Below, piece after piece: positions 1 through 6,208 of a DNA stretch of 6,396 nucleotides. The notes under the pieces were generated by a model. That model worked only from the letters and a program-made list of their open reading frames with translations. It ran no database searches and had not been told where the DNA came from. The translations under genes were made by a program, and so were the position numbers. Origin of the DNA: Spirochaetaceae bacterium (GTDB taxonomy: Bacteria > Spirochaetota > Spirochaetia > B11-G9); the NCBI GenBank assembly GCA_030643345.1, contig DAOWMA010000126.1, positions 1 through 6,396 of the forward strand. The letters are read 5' to 3'. Position 1 is the stretch's first letter; the number at the start of each line of letters is the position of its first letter.

Positions 1-1036
1 ATTTGGTCTGGATGAAAATGGTACTTTAATAAATCCGGCAAATGGTATGAAGGTCCAGGGCTGGGCTGCAGAAACTATTGACGGACAGAGTTTTGTAAAT
101 GCTGCTGCTGATGTTGGTGATCTGGTTATTCCGGTTGGAAGCAAAGATCCTGCAGCTTCAACTTCCGAGGTTGAACTGGCCTGTAATCTTGATAAAAGAA
201 CAGATGACATTAATGCCGGAGCAGGACCTCTTGAAACGAGGGAAGGTACCTGGAGTATTGATAAAGCGATATATGATTCATTTGGCAATACACATACTAT
301 GAGAGTTAATTTTACTAAAGTCCCCGGTGTGGAGAACCAATGGCAGGGACAGGTAATAGTGGACCCTGATACAGACATTACTACAAACACTCTTGTTGAT
401 ACGGGTGATATTAATAGTGTAGCAGATACATTCATTGTTGAATTCAGTAATCTGGGTGTATTGATGGGTGCAGTGGATACTGAAGGTGAAAGGATTGATA
501 CCGGAACTCTTCAGTTAAATGTAGGTTTTGATGTGCTCGCAGCAGCTGATGAAGGTGCCGGCCAGGTGAGACAGAATTTTCTTCTTAATCTTGGAGATGT
601 AGGCAGTGTGGTTAATTCTGTAACCCAGTTTGCAGAGAAGAGTTCTACAAAGGCATTCAGGCAGAATGGTTATCCAATGGGATATCTTGAAAACTTTAAG
701 ATTGATCAGTCCGGGCAGATAACCGGGGTTTATTCCAATGGAACAAACAGACTTCTTGGACAGGTGGCACTGGCCAGTTTTACTAATCCCGGAGGTTTGG
801 AGAAAGCAGGAGAAAGTACTTATGTAATATCAAATAATTCCGGTGATCCTAATATAAGTCAGTCCGGGATTGCGGGTAAAGGCAAGATGATTGCCGGGGC
901 TCTGGAAATGAGTAATGTTGATCTTGCTGAACAGTTTACTGATATGATCGTAACACAAAGAGGTTTTCAGGCAAACTCTAAAACAATAACTACATCAGAT
1001 CAAATGCTTCAGGAACTACTGACGCTTAAACGATAG
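1..1036 (+). CDS. flgE: Flagellar hook protein FlgE, C-terminal part (5' end outside window)
   Basis: This is the subunit of the extracellular hook (in spirochetes, periplasmic), the universal joint between rod and filament. The frame is open from base 2, so 344 residues are visible and the N-terminal D0/D1 region lies upstream. The last ~45 residues carry the typical hook/rod C-terminal signature: ALEMSNVDLAEQFTDMI followed by TQRGFQANSKTITTSDQML, ending in ELLTLKR. The middle holds the D2-type beta-rich domain. A Lys codon (143-145) lies 13 residues before a Cys-Asn pair (182-187) in a VELACNLDK context. This matches the Lys165/Cys178/Asn179 arrangement I recall from Treponema denticola FlgE, where lysinoalanine cross-links hook subunits. 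The 29-base gap to flbD suggests co-transcription. The identity is firm; the cross-linking activity is inferred from residue spacing. Confidence 0.96.
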   Translation, partial: FGLDENGTLINPANGMKVQGWAAETIDGQSFVNAAADVGDLVIPVGSKDPAASTSEVELACNLDKRTDDINAGAGPLETREGTWSIDKAIYDSFGNTHTMRVNFTKVPGVENQWQGQVIVDPDTDITTNTLVDTGDINSVADTFIVEFSNLGVLMGAVDTEGERIDTGTLQLNVGFDVLAAADEGAGQVRQNFLLNLGDVGSVVNSVTQFAEKSSTKAFRQNGYPMGYLENFKIDQSGQITGVYSNGTNRLLGQVALASFTNPGGLEKAGESTYVISNNSGDPNISQSGIAGKGKMIAGALEMSNVDLAEQFTDMIVTQRGFQANSKTITTSDQMLQELLTLKR

Positions 1037-1065
1037 GTATGAAGAGGTAAGATGGAAGGTGTGAT

Positions 1066-1263
1066 ATGATAGAAGTAACAAGATTAAACGGGGATAGATA
1101 CTATATTAACCCTCATCAGATAGAATATGTCGAATGTAATCCTGATACTACACTTATCATGCTTTCCGGTAAAAGGCTGATAATCAAAGATGATTATCAG
1201 ACAATCTTTGATCGCATTGTAGAATACAGAAGGTTGATCGGTGCCTTTAAGAACGAGGAGTAG
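1066..1263 (+). CDS. flbD: Small flagellar protein FlbD (FlbD/SwrD family)
   Basis: This 65-residue protein has no signal peptide or membrane segment, so it is probably cytoplasmic. It opens with MIEVTRLNGD, continues with a YINPHQIEYVE block and an LSGKRLIIKDD strand, and ends in a helix (residues ~44-60, IFDRIVEYRRLIG). This is the full-length pattern of the FlbD family, which includes Bacillus subtilis SwrD (YlzI). The family's role is poorly defined; SwrD has been reported to be needed for full motor torque. The ATG is preceded by GGAAGG at 1054-1059. The stop is 7 bases before motA, and the motA Shine-Dalgarno GAGGAG (1255-1260) lies in the last codons of flbD, so translation of the two is probably coupled. 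A role at the stator is inferred from this position and the Bacillus relative. Confidence 0.93.
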   Translation: MIEVTRLNGDRYYINPHQIEYVECNPDTTLIMLSGKRLIIKDDYQTIFDRIVEYRRLIGAFKNEE

Positions 1264-1270
1264 ACTTTAG

Positions 1271-2053
1271 ATGGATATATCAACGATTATAGGGCTGGGC
1301 ATGGGATTTGGGCTGATCCTGCTTTCAATGGCCCTGGGTGGGAGTGGACTCTCTATTTATGTAGATCTTAACTCGTTTTTAATGGTAATTGGTGGTTCTT
1401 TTGCCGCTATGATGATTTCCAATCCACTTTCACGGGTACTTGGTCTGTCTAAAATCATGAATCATGTGTTTAGAATTCCTAACTATGAACTTGAAAAAAC
1501 TATTTCCACACTTGTGAATTTTTCAGAACGGGCACGAAGAGAAGGATTACTGGCCCTTGAAGATGATATTGAAGATGTAAGTGATGAGTTTTTAAAAGAT
1601 GGAATACAGATGGTTGTAGACGGTACGGACCCGGAGATAATAAAGGCAATACTTTTCAGTGATCTGGAACAGCTTGAAACAAGACATGGAATAGGTATCA
1701 AGTTTTTTGCGGATTGGGGTTCACTTGCTCCTGCTTTCGGAATGATTGGTACGCTTGCAGGGCTTATCGCGATGCTTGCAAACCTTGACGATCCGGATGC
1801 AATTGGATCAGGTATGGCCCTTGCATTGATAACAACTATGTATGGTTCAATTTTTGCAAATATGGTGCTGATTCCATTTAAGAATAAACTTACTGACAGG
1901 GACCAGGAGGAACGTTTAACAAGGGAAATAATGATTGAAGGAATACTCTCTATTCAGGCAGGTGATAATCCTAATATTCTTAAATTTAAACTTGTATCTT
2001 TTCTTGATCCTGTTAAGCGTAAATCGATGATGGAAGAGATGGCGGGTGATTAG
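1271..2053 (+). CDS. motA: Flagellar motor stator protein MotA
   Basis: MotA is the inner-membrane subunit that surrounds the MotB helix in the ion-conducting stator and pushes on FliG. The 260-residue length is normal for the family. Four membrane segments are visible at about residues 3-24, 33-52, 148-171 and 181-203. Between segments 2 and 3 is the large cytoplasmic loop with the ERARREGLLALEDD motif; Arg89 and Glu97 have the same eight-residue spacing as Escherichia coli MotA Arg90 and Glu98, which contact FliG. The conserved prolines are seen as Pro154 (SLAPAFGMIG) and Pro202 (LIPFKNKL), with near-family spacing. The start is the ATG ten bases after GGAG inside the end of flbD. motB follows after 17 bases. 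The coupling ion cannot be read safely from the sequence; protons are assumed because spirochete MotAB are treated as proton stators. Confidence 0.97.
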   Translation: MDISTIIGLGMGFGLILLSMALGGSGLSIYVDLNSFLMVIGGSFAAMMISNPLSRVLGLSKIMNHVFRIPNYELEKTISTLVNFSERARREGLLALEDDIEDVSDEFLKDGIQMVVDGTDPEIIKAILFSDLEQLETRHGIGIKFFADWGSLAPAFGMIGTLAGLIAMLANLDDPDAIGSGMALALITTMYGSIFANMVLIPFKNKLTDRDQEERLTREIMIEGILSIQAGDNPNILKFKLVSFLDPVKRKSMMEEMAGD

Positions 2054-2070
2054 GTGGGTAGGAGTAACTG

Positions 2071-2802
2071 ATGGCTGGTAAACAAAAAAAATGTCCACCC
2101 TGTGAGCAGGTTGTAGCTGAGTATATGCTCACCTATGGTGACATGGTAACTCTTCTTTTGTGTTTCTTTGTTCTTCTTTACTCTCCTCCAATCGAGGAAG
2201 GTTCCCGGATAAAACTGATCCTTGCTGCATTCAGCGGTTTAGGTATTCAGACAGGTGGTAATACACTTCAGGCCGGTAAACTTGCAGAATTGGGTAATAA
2301 TGTAATGTCGTTGCCTTCAATGGAAAATGCAAGAGCATTGGCAACAGCACGGAAGAGAGCAATCAGTTCATTTCAGCCGGAATTGAAGACAAAAAAAATA
2401 AGAATCAAAGAGGATGAAAGGGGACTTGTTATCAGTCTTGCAGCTGATTCTTTTTTTGAAGCAGGAACAGCTGATATTAATATTGAGCAGGCCAGAGATA
2501 CTCTTCAGAAAGCAGCCCTTTTACTGAGTTATGATGATTTATCAGACAAAATTTTCCGGATAGAGGGGCATACTGACTCTACTCCAACAGATCCGGATAG
2601 CCCCTGGCCCAGTAACTGGGAGCTTTCTACGGCAAGATCAATCAATGTTTTGCATTATTTAGTTGATTTTGGTGTGAATGAGGACCAGTTTCAGGTGGCT
2701 GGTTTTGCAGATACAGTTCCTTTGGCATCAGAAGATACTAAAGAGGGACGGGCATACAATAGAAGAGTTGATATTATTATTCTTACTGACGGTCATTTAT
2801 AG
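2071..2802 (+). CDS. motB: Flagellar motor stator protein MotB
   Basis: MotB supplies the ion-binding aspartate and anchors the stator to peptidoglycan. The 243 residues begin with a basic stretch and a CPPCE motif (Cys8 and Cys11). One membrane helix follows at about residues 20-38, with the proton-carrying aspartate Asp24 in the context TYGDMVTLLLCFF. A linker leads to the OmpA-like peptidoglycan-binding domain at about residues 115-240, recognised by EGHTDS (165-170), NWELSTARS (182-190), GFADTVP (211-217) and NRRVDI (230-235). AGGAG at 2060-2064 sits six bases before the ATG, which supports this start. Two runs of eight adenines lie in the gene (2084-2091 and 2391-2398). The gene is intact, and the pairing with motA is standard. 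It is followed by the longest spacer of the window. Confidence 0.97.
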   Translation: MAGKQKKCPPCEQVVAEYMLTYGDMVTLLLCFFVLLYSPPIEEGSRIKLILAAFSGLGIQTGGNTLQAGKLAELGNNVMSLPSMENARALATARKRAISSFQPELKTKKIRIKEDERGLVISLAADSFFEAGTADINIEQARDTLQKAALLLSYDDLSDKIFRIEGHTDSTPTDPDSPWPSNWELSTARSINVLHYLVDFGVNEDQFQVAGFADTVPLASEDTKEGRAYNRRVDIIILTDGHL

Positions 2803-2868
2803 CATATTTTGTTTGCATAATTCTGTCAATTTTGATAAAATTCCATGTCAGGGATTTGGGAGTAGTTG
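2803..2868 (+). other. A/T-rich motB-fliL spacer; possible weak internal promoter
   Basis: This is the only gap above 32 bases in an otherwise packed operon. It contains a perfect A/T inverted repeat, AATTTT-GAT-AAAATT, at 2828-2842. The repeat has no G/C pairs in the stem, so it is not a convincing terminator. TTGCAT (2813-2818) and GATAAA (2834-2839) could be poor -35 and -10 boxes with a 15-base spacing, which is shorter than the usual 16-18. The end carries the fliL ribosome binding site. I see no small reading frame of its own and no riboswitch-like structure. A promoter here is a guess from A/T content and gap length. Confidence 0.2.
2858..2862 (+). promoter_or_regulatory. Ribosome binding site deciding the fliL start
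   Basis: GGGAG lies six bases before the ATG at 2869 but only three bases before the in-frame TTG at 2866. Six bases is a workable Shine-Dalgarno spacing and three is too tight, so ATG 2869 is the preferred start of fliL. Confidence 0.75.
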
Positions 2869-3417
2869 ATGAGCGATGAAGAAGTTTTTGCTGAAGAAGA
2901 AATAGCCGGAGGTGATGGTCAGGAGCTTGGCGGGAAAACAGGTTTTATACCTGCTGTTGTATTGCGTCTCCTGAAATGGGTAGCACTGGGACTGGGAGCA
3001 GTAATTTTTATAGTTACTATTGTTGTTTTTACGGTGCATTTCCTGAATAAAGGACCTCAGAATGTAGTGTATCCTTCTGATTCTCTTGAGTATAGTGAAG
3101 TACCTGATATACTTCAATGGTACGATTTGAAAGAAATACGTGTCAGAACAGCAGATGAGAATCCAACTACCATTGTTCTTCATCCCAAACTTGGATACGA
3201 GATGGAAAATACAACGGTCCAGACAGATTTAATTGCCAGAAACGAGATTATTGTTGACAGGATTCGCAGCTTTTTTGCAAAGAAAAAAGCATCTGAATTG
3301 ACAGCAGATAAGGAAAAACAGATAAAAAATGAATTAAAGCAGGCAATCAACAGACTTGTTAAAGATTCCTCTGTTCAGGAAATTGTTTTTCTGGATTTTA
3401 ATGTAATAGAGTTTTAG
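2869..3417 (+). CDS. fliL: Flagellar basal body-associated protein FliL
   Basis: FliL is a single-pass inner-membrane protein; in the family its periplasmic domain rings or supports the MotAB stator. The 182-residue protein has an acidic cytoplasmic tail (residues 1-22), a membrane helix at about 35-59 (WVALGLGAVIFIVTIVVF), and a periplasmic domain to the end. The C-terminus is typical of the family: a charged helix with ELTADKEKQIKNELKQAIN (143-161), then the final strand IVFLDFNVIEF. The start is placed at the ATG because GGGAG at 2858-2862 is six bases away; an in-frame TTG one codon earlier is too close to it. The stop is 11 bases before fliM. Standing between the stator genes and the switch genes, it fits its known partnership with both. 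The gene looks intact. Confidence 0.95.
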   Translation: MSDEEVFAEEEIAGGDGQELGGKTGFIPAVVLRLLKWVALGLGAVIFIVTIVVFTVHFLNKGPQNVVYPSDSLEYSEVPDILQWYDLKEIRVRTADENPTTIVLHPKLGYEMENTTVQTDLIARNEIIVDRIRSFFAKKKASELTADKEKQIKNELKQAINRLVKDSSVQEIVFLDFNVIEF

Positions 3418-3428
3418 ATGGAGAACAG

Positions 3429-4451
3429 ATGAACGAAGTACTTTCACAGGATGAAATTGATCAGTTATTAACAGCAATTTCTACCGGTGAGATTGAAACA
3501 GAAGCAGTTAGCCAGACTCAGGAACAACGTAAAATCAAGATTTATGATTTTAAACGACCTGATAAATTCTCGAAAGAACAAATTAGAACTGTTTCCATTA
3601 TGCATGAAACATTTGCCAGGCTTACAACAACAGCTATGTCTGCACAGCTTCGTAGTTTAGTAAATGTTCATGTCGCTTCTGTTGATCAGCTTACCTACGA
3701 AGAGTTTATACGTTCCATACCAAATCCTACAACTCTCGGAATAATAAATATGGATCCGTTAAAAGGTTCTGCGGTACTGGAGATTGATCCGGCAATTACT
3801 TTTTCTATTATTGACAGGTTGTTTGGAGGGAAGGGAGAAGGGACCAAGGTTAATCGTGATCTTTCGGATATTGAACAGTCTGTTATGGAAAATATAATAG
3901 TAAGGATTCTGGGCAATCTGAGAGAAGCCTGGAGCCAGGTAATAGATCTAAGACCCAGGCTGGGCCAGATAGAAACGAATCCTCAGTTTGCACAGATTGT
4001 TCCTCCTACAGAAATGGTAGTTCTTGTTACCCTGGAGACAAAAGTAGGCGAAGTTGAAGGGATGATGAATTTTTGTATTCCATATCTGACTATAGAACCT
4101 ATTATTTCCAAGTTATCTGCCCAGTACATGTATTCATCTGTAAGAAGTGGCGGTACTACGGAGAACTTGAATATTTTAAAAGAGCGACTGTCAATGATAG
4201 GTATTACCGTAAGTGCAGAGATTGGGAATATGGATCTTACTGTCAGGGATGTTCTTTCATTACAGATAGGTGATGTAATCCGCCTGCCAAATGTCAGAAT
4301 TGGTGATCCCATGATATTAAAGATTGGCAATAGGGATAAATTTATGTGCAGACCTGGAGTTGTAGGCAATAAGCTTGCAGTTCAGATTACAGAAAAATTG
4401 GAAGAAATCCCCAAAAGTGAATTTGAAGAGCTTACAGCTGAAGGAGAATAG
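3429..4451 (+). CDS. fliM: Flagellar motor switch protein FliM
   Basis: FliM forms the middle of the cytoplasmic C-ring, binds CheY-P and connects FliG to FliN/FliY to switch rotation sense. At 340 residues it is of normal length. The N-terminus has the CheY-P docking motif LSQDEIDQLL (residues 5-14), followed by a variable linker to about residue 38. The CheC-like middle domain spans about 40-230 and includes the FliG-binding GGKG loop (133-136, in FGGKGEGTKVNRDLSDIE). The C-terminal SpoA domain (about 250-325) pairs with FliY and includes VRDVLSLQIGDVIRL (272-286). The ATG at 3429 has a modest GGAG at 3420-3423, five bases upstream. The stop is two bases from the fliY ATG, so the two switch proteins are almost certainly translated together. 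Confidence 0.97.
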   Translation: MNEVLSQDEIDQLLTAISTGEIETEAVSQTQEQRKIKIYDFKRPDKFSKEQIRTVSIMHETFARLTTTAMSAQLRSLVNVHVASVDQLTYEEFIRSIPNPTTLGIINMDPLKGSAVLEIDPAITFSIIDRLFGGKGEGTKVNRDLSDIEQSVMENIIVRILGNLREAWSQVIDLRPRLGQIETNPQFAQIVPPTEMVVLVTLETKVGEVEGMMNFCIPYLTIEPIISKLSAQYMYSSVRSGGTTENLNILKERLSMIGITVSAEIGNMDLTVRDVLSLQIGDVIRLPNVRIGDPMILKIGNRDKFMCRPGVVGNKLAVQITEKLEEIPKSEFEELTAEGE

Positions 4452-4453
4452 AA

Positions 4454-5554
4454 ATGAGTGATGGATCCCTGTCTCAGGATGAGATAGATGCTTTATTACA
4501 GGGTAGTAGTATGGACTTTGAAGAAGCTCCTGCAGTGGATGAATCAGGTCTTTCTGCAAAGGCCAGGATTGATTTTACCAGTTTTCTTAATGATACTGTA
4601 TCATCGAAAGAGGCAAATTTGGGTGGTATGGTTGGTGAATCATTAAGTTTGAAACCCCCTTCAGTGGAAGTGGTAAAAAGCGCTGATATTGCTTCAGGAA
4701 TTGATGGTAGTCTGGTAGAAATAAAGATGGACTATTCTGAGGGTATTAAAGGTTCCCATTCCTATATTTTTACTGAAGGTTTTGCCAGTGTAATGGCAGG
4801 CAAAATGATGGGGCAGAGTGAAGTGGAATTAAATGAAGCAGCTCTTTCTGCTTTGGAAGAAGCTGCAAATACTATTGCAGGATCTTTTGCTACATCTATA
4901 GGTGATCTGGTTGGAGCAACGGTGATGAATGCTCCGGGAGTAACTGCAGTGATGTCAGGAGGAGAGCTCTCTTTTGCTTCAGATTATGTATTAAAGGCTA
5001 CTTTCCCAATAGAGGTTGAGGGAAGTGGTCCTTCCAGTTTAACTGAGTTGTTTGATATAAATATTGTTCGTGAAATTGTCTCCCATATTGGTGGTTCTCC
5101 TGAAGCAGATCCTATGGCAGCTGCGGGTATGGGGAATGGTTCCGGTATGATGGGTATGGGTGGTCAAATGGGAATGGGCGGCGCTCAGACTCAGCCTGAA
5201 ATGCAGATGGGAACAGGTGGTCAGGGTTTTAACCAGGCTAATGTTCAGTCTATTCAGTTCCCTAATCTTTCTCCTCAGCTTTCCTCTGGTGATCAGGGTA
5301 ATATAGGCCTTCTTATGGATGTCTATATGGAGATGACAGTTGAACTTGGACGCACCAAGAGGCTTATAAAAGATATTCTTGGAATGGGTGAAGGAACTAT
5401 AATCGAGCTGGATAAATTAGCAGGTGAGCCTGTTGATATACTGGTAAATCATAAACTTATTGCAAAAGGTGAAGTTGTGGTAATTGATGAAAACTTTGGT
5501 GTACGTGTTACCGAGATTATATCGCCTATGGACAGAGTTAGTGAAATAACATAA
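4454..5554 (+). CDS. fliY: Flagellar motor switch protein FliY (FliN-type, with CheC-like domain)
   Basis: FliY is the lower C-ring protein of spirochetes and Gram-positives: a FliN SpoA domain fused behind a CheC-like domain. The 366 residues begin with a second CheY-P docking motif, LSQDEIDALL (6-15). The CheC-like domain spans about 38-215. Its second CheC-type site is well formed: Ser132, Glu136, Asn139, then Pro161. The first site appears to keep Asn46 and Pro69 but to have Ser43 where Glu is expected, so phosphatase activity toward CheY-P may be partial. A Met/Gly/Gln-rich linker (about 221-257) joins it to the FliN domain (about 283-362), which carries the typical GRTKRLIKDILGMGEGTIIE and NFGVRVTEI stretches. 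AAGGAG at 4441-4446, inside the end of fliM, sits seven bases before the ATG. It may be called fliN elsewhere, but it is far longer than classical FliN. Confidence 0.95.
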   Translation: MSDGSLSQDEIDALLQGSSMDFEEAPAVDESGLSAKARIDFTSFLNDTVSSKEANLGGMVGESLSLKPPSVEVVKSADIASGIDGSLVEIKMDYSEGIKGSHSYIFTEGFASVMAGKMMGQSEVELNEAALSALEEAANTIAGSFATSIGDLVGATVMNAPGVTAVMSGGELSFASDYVLKATFPIEVEGSGPSSLTELFDINIVREIVSHIGGSPEADPMAAAGMGNGSGMMGMGGQMGMGGAQTQPEMQMGTGGQGFNQANVQSIQFPNLSPQLSSGDQGNIGLLMDVYMEMTVELGRTKRLIKDILGMGEGTIIELDKLAGEPVDILVNHKLIAKGEVVVIDENFGVRVTEIISPMDRVSEIT

Positions 5555-5576
5555 AGCCTTACAGGATCACACAATC

Positions 5577-5584
5577 GGGAGGGG
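5577..5584 (+). promoter_or_regulatory. Strong Shine-Dalgarno that sets the GTG start of fliO
   Basis: GGGAGGGG precedes the GTG at 5587, with four bases between GGAGG and the start codon. The ATG at 5585 is in another frame and meets a stop immediately, so GTG 5587 is the usable start. It also gives a sensible signal peptide. Confidence 0.75.
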
Positions 5585-5586
5585 AT

Positions 5587-6186
5587 GTGATTACAAAGAA
5601 AGTATCCGGATTTCTAATATTACTATTTTTCGTCTCTGCAGTCGTTGGTTTTTCCCAGAATTCGGGAAATAATGTAAGTGATACTGAACAGGTTGATGAA
5701 TCAGCTCTTACTATTCAGGATGCAGACAATCAGGAAATTCTAGATCGTAGTACTGCTTTAAATACTTTTTCCGTTTGGGATTTTATTAGAATGCTTCTGG
5801 TTCTGGGCGGTGTATTAGGTTTTATCTATTTGATTTTCTTTCTGCTAAAGAGAGCCGGAAATCCTAAAGTTGTTTTAGACAGTACAATCAAAATACTATC
5901 AACGCAAAATCTTGAAGCCGGAAGAGCGCTTCATCTTATTGAGATTGGGCCCCAGATATTTCTTATTGGATCGGGAGAGAGTGCGGTCCAGCTGATTTCT
6001 GAAATAACAGATAAAGAAACGATAGATACTATCAGACTGAATAAATCGGTCGGGAATGATAATAATAAAACATTTACCGATACATTTACAGGACTTTTTA
6101 AAAAAGAACATATTCAAAAAAGTCAATCCAGTCTCAGTCCAATTAGTTTTATTCAGAAGCAGAGGGAAAGATTGAGGAAAATGTAG
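5587..6186 (+). CDS. fliO: Flagellar biosynthesis protein FliO (FliZ in some spirochete annotations)
   Basis: FliO is a membrane accessory of the flagellar type III export gate that helps FliP assemble. The 199-residue protein starts at GTG with MITKK and a hydrophobic stretch (about 8-22) resembling a cleavable signal peptide, with a possible cut near GFSQ. A polar, presumably periplasmic segment (about 24-62) is followed by a membrane helix at about 66-88 (MLLVLGGVLGFIYLIFFLL). The cytoplasmic FliO domain comes next, with IKILSTQNLEAGRALHLIEI (101-120), FLIGSGESAVQLISEI (125-140) and DKETIDTIRL (142-151). It ends with a long polar tail and a basic C-terminus, FIQKQRERLRKM. It lies 32 bases after fliY and 22 before fliP, the usual partner. 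FliO is poorly conserved, so the call rests on topology, domain pattern and position together. Confidence 0.88.
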   Translation: MITKKVSGFLILLFFVSAVVGFSQNSGNNVSDTEQVDESALTIQDADNQEILDRSTALNTFSVWDFIRMLLVLGGVLGFIYLIFFLLKRAGNPKVVLDSTIKILSTQNLEAGRALHLIEIGPQIFLIGSGESAVQLISEITDKETIDTIRLNKSVGNDNNKTFTDTFTGLFKKEHIQKSQSSLSPISFIQKQRERLRKM

Positions 6187-6198
6187 TTTTATATCCTT

Positions 6199-6204
6199 GG
6201 GAGG
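6199..6204 (+). promoter_or_regulatory. Strong Shine-Dalgarno of fliP
   Basis: GGGAGG lies four bases before the fliP ATG at 6209 and is part of GGGAGGGGAG (6199-6208). The same GGGAGGGGA string stands before fliO, at the same distance from the start codon. Confidence 0.7.
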
Positions 6205-6208
6205 GGAG

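Noticed and set aside
99..302. 67-codon + strand frame inside flgE
   Set aside because: It is an out-of-frame reading of the hook protein; its Leu-rich appearance comes from shifted codons.
2828..2842. AATTTT-GAT-AAAATT as a terminator between motB and fliL
   Set aside because: The stem has only A/T pairs, the loop is three bases, and no T-run follows. Stopping transcription here would also cut off essential flagellar genes.
2866..2868. TTG as the fliL start codon
   Set aside because: It is only three bases after GGGAG, while the adjacent in-frame ATG has a normal six-base spacing.
2678..2869. 63-codon + strand frame overlapping the motB end and the spacer
   Set aside because: Most of it is out-of-frame MotB sequence, it has no ribosome binding site, and it ends at the fliL start by chance.
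2848..3183. 111-codon open frame on the - strand across the fliL start
   Set aside because: It is antisense to FliL, its composition is rich in Cys, Tyr and Ser as expected of reversed codons, and no family is recognisable.
3983..4369. 128-codon open frame on the - strand within fliM
   Set aside because: It lies wholly antisense to a clear FliM domain, has no ribosome site of note and no recognisable protein pattern. It is a shadow of fliM.
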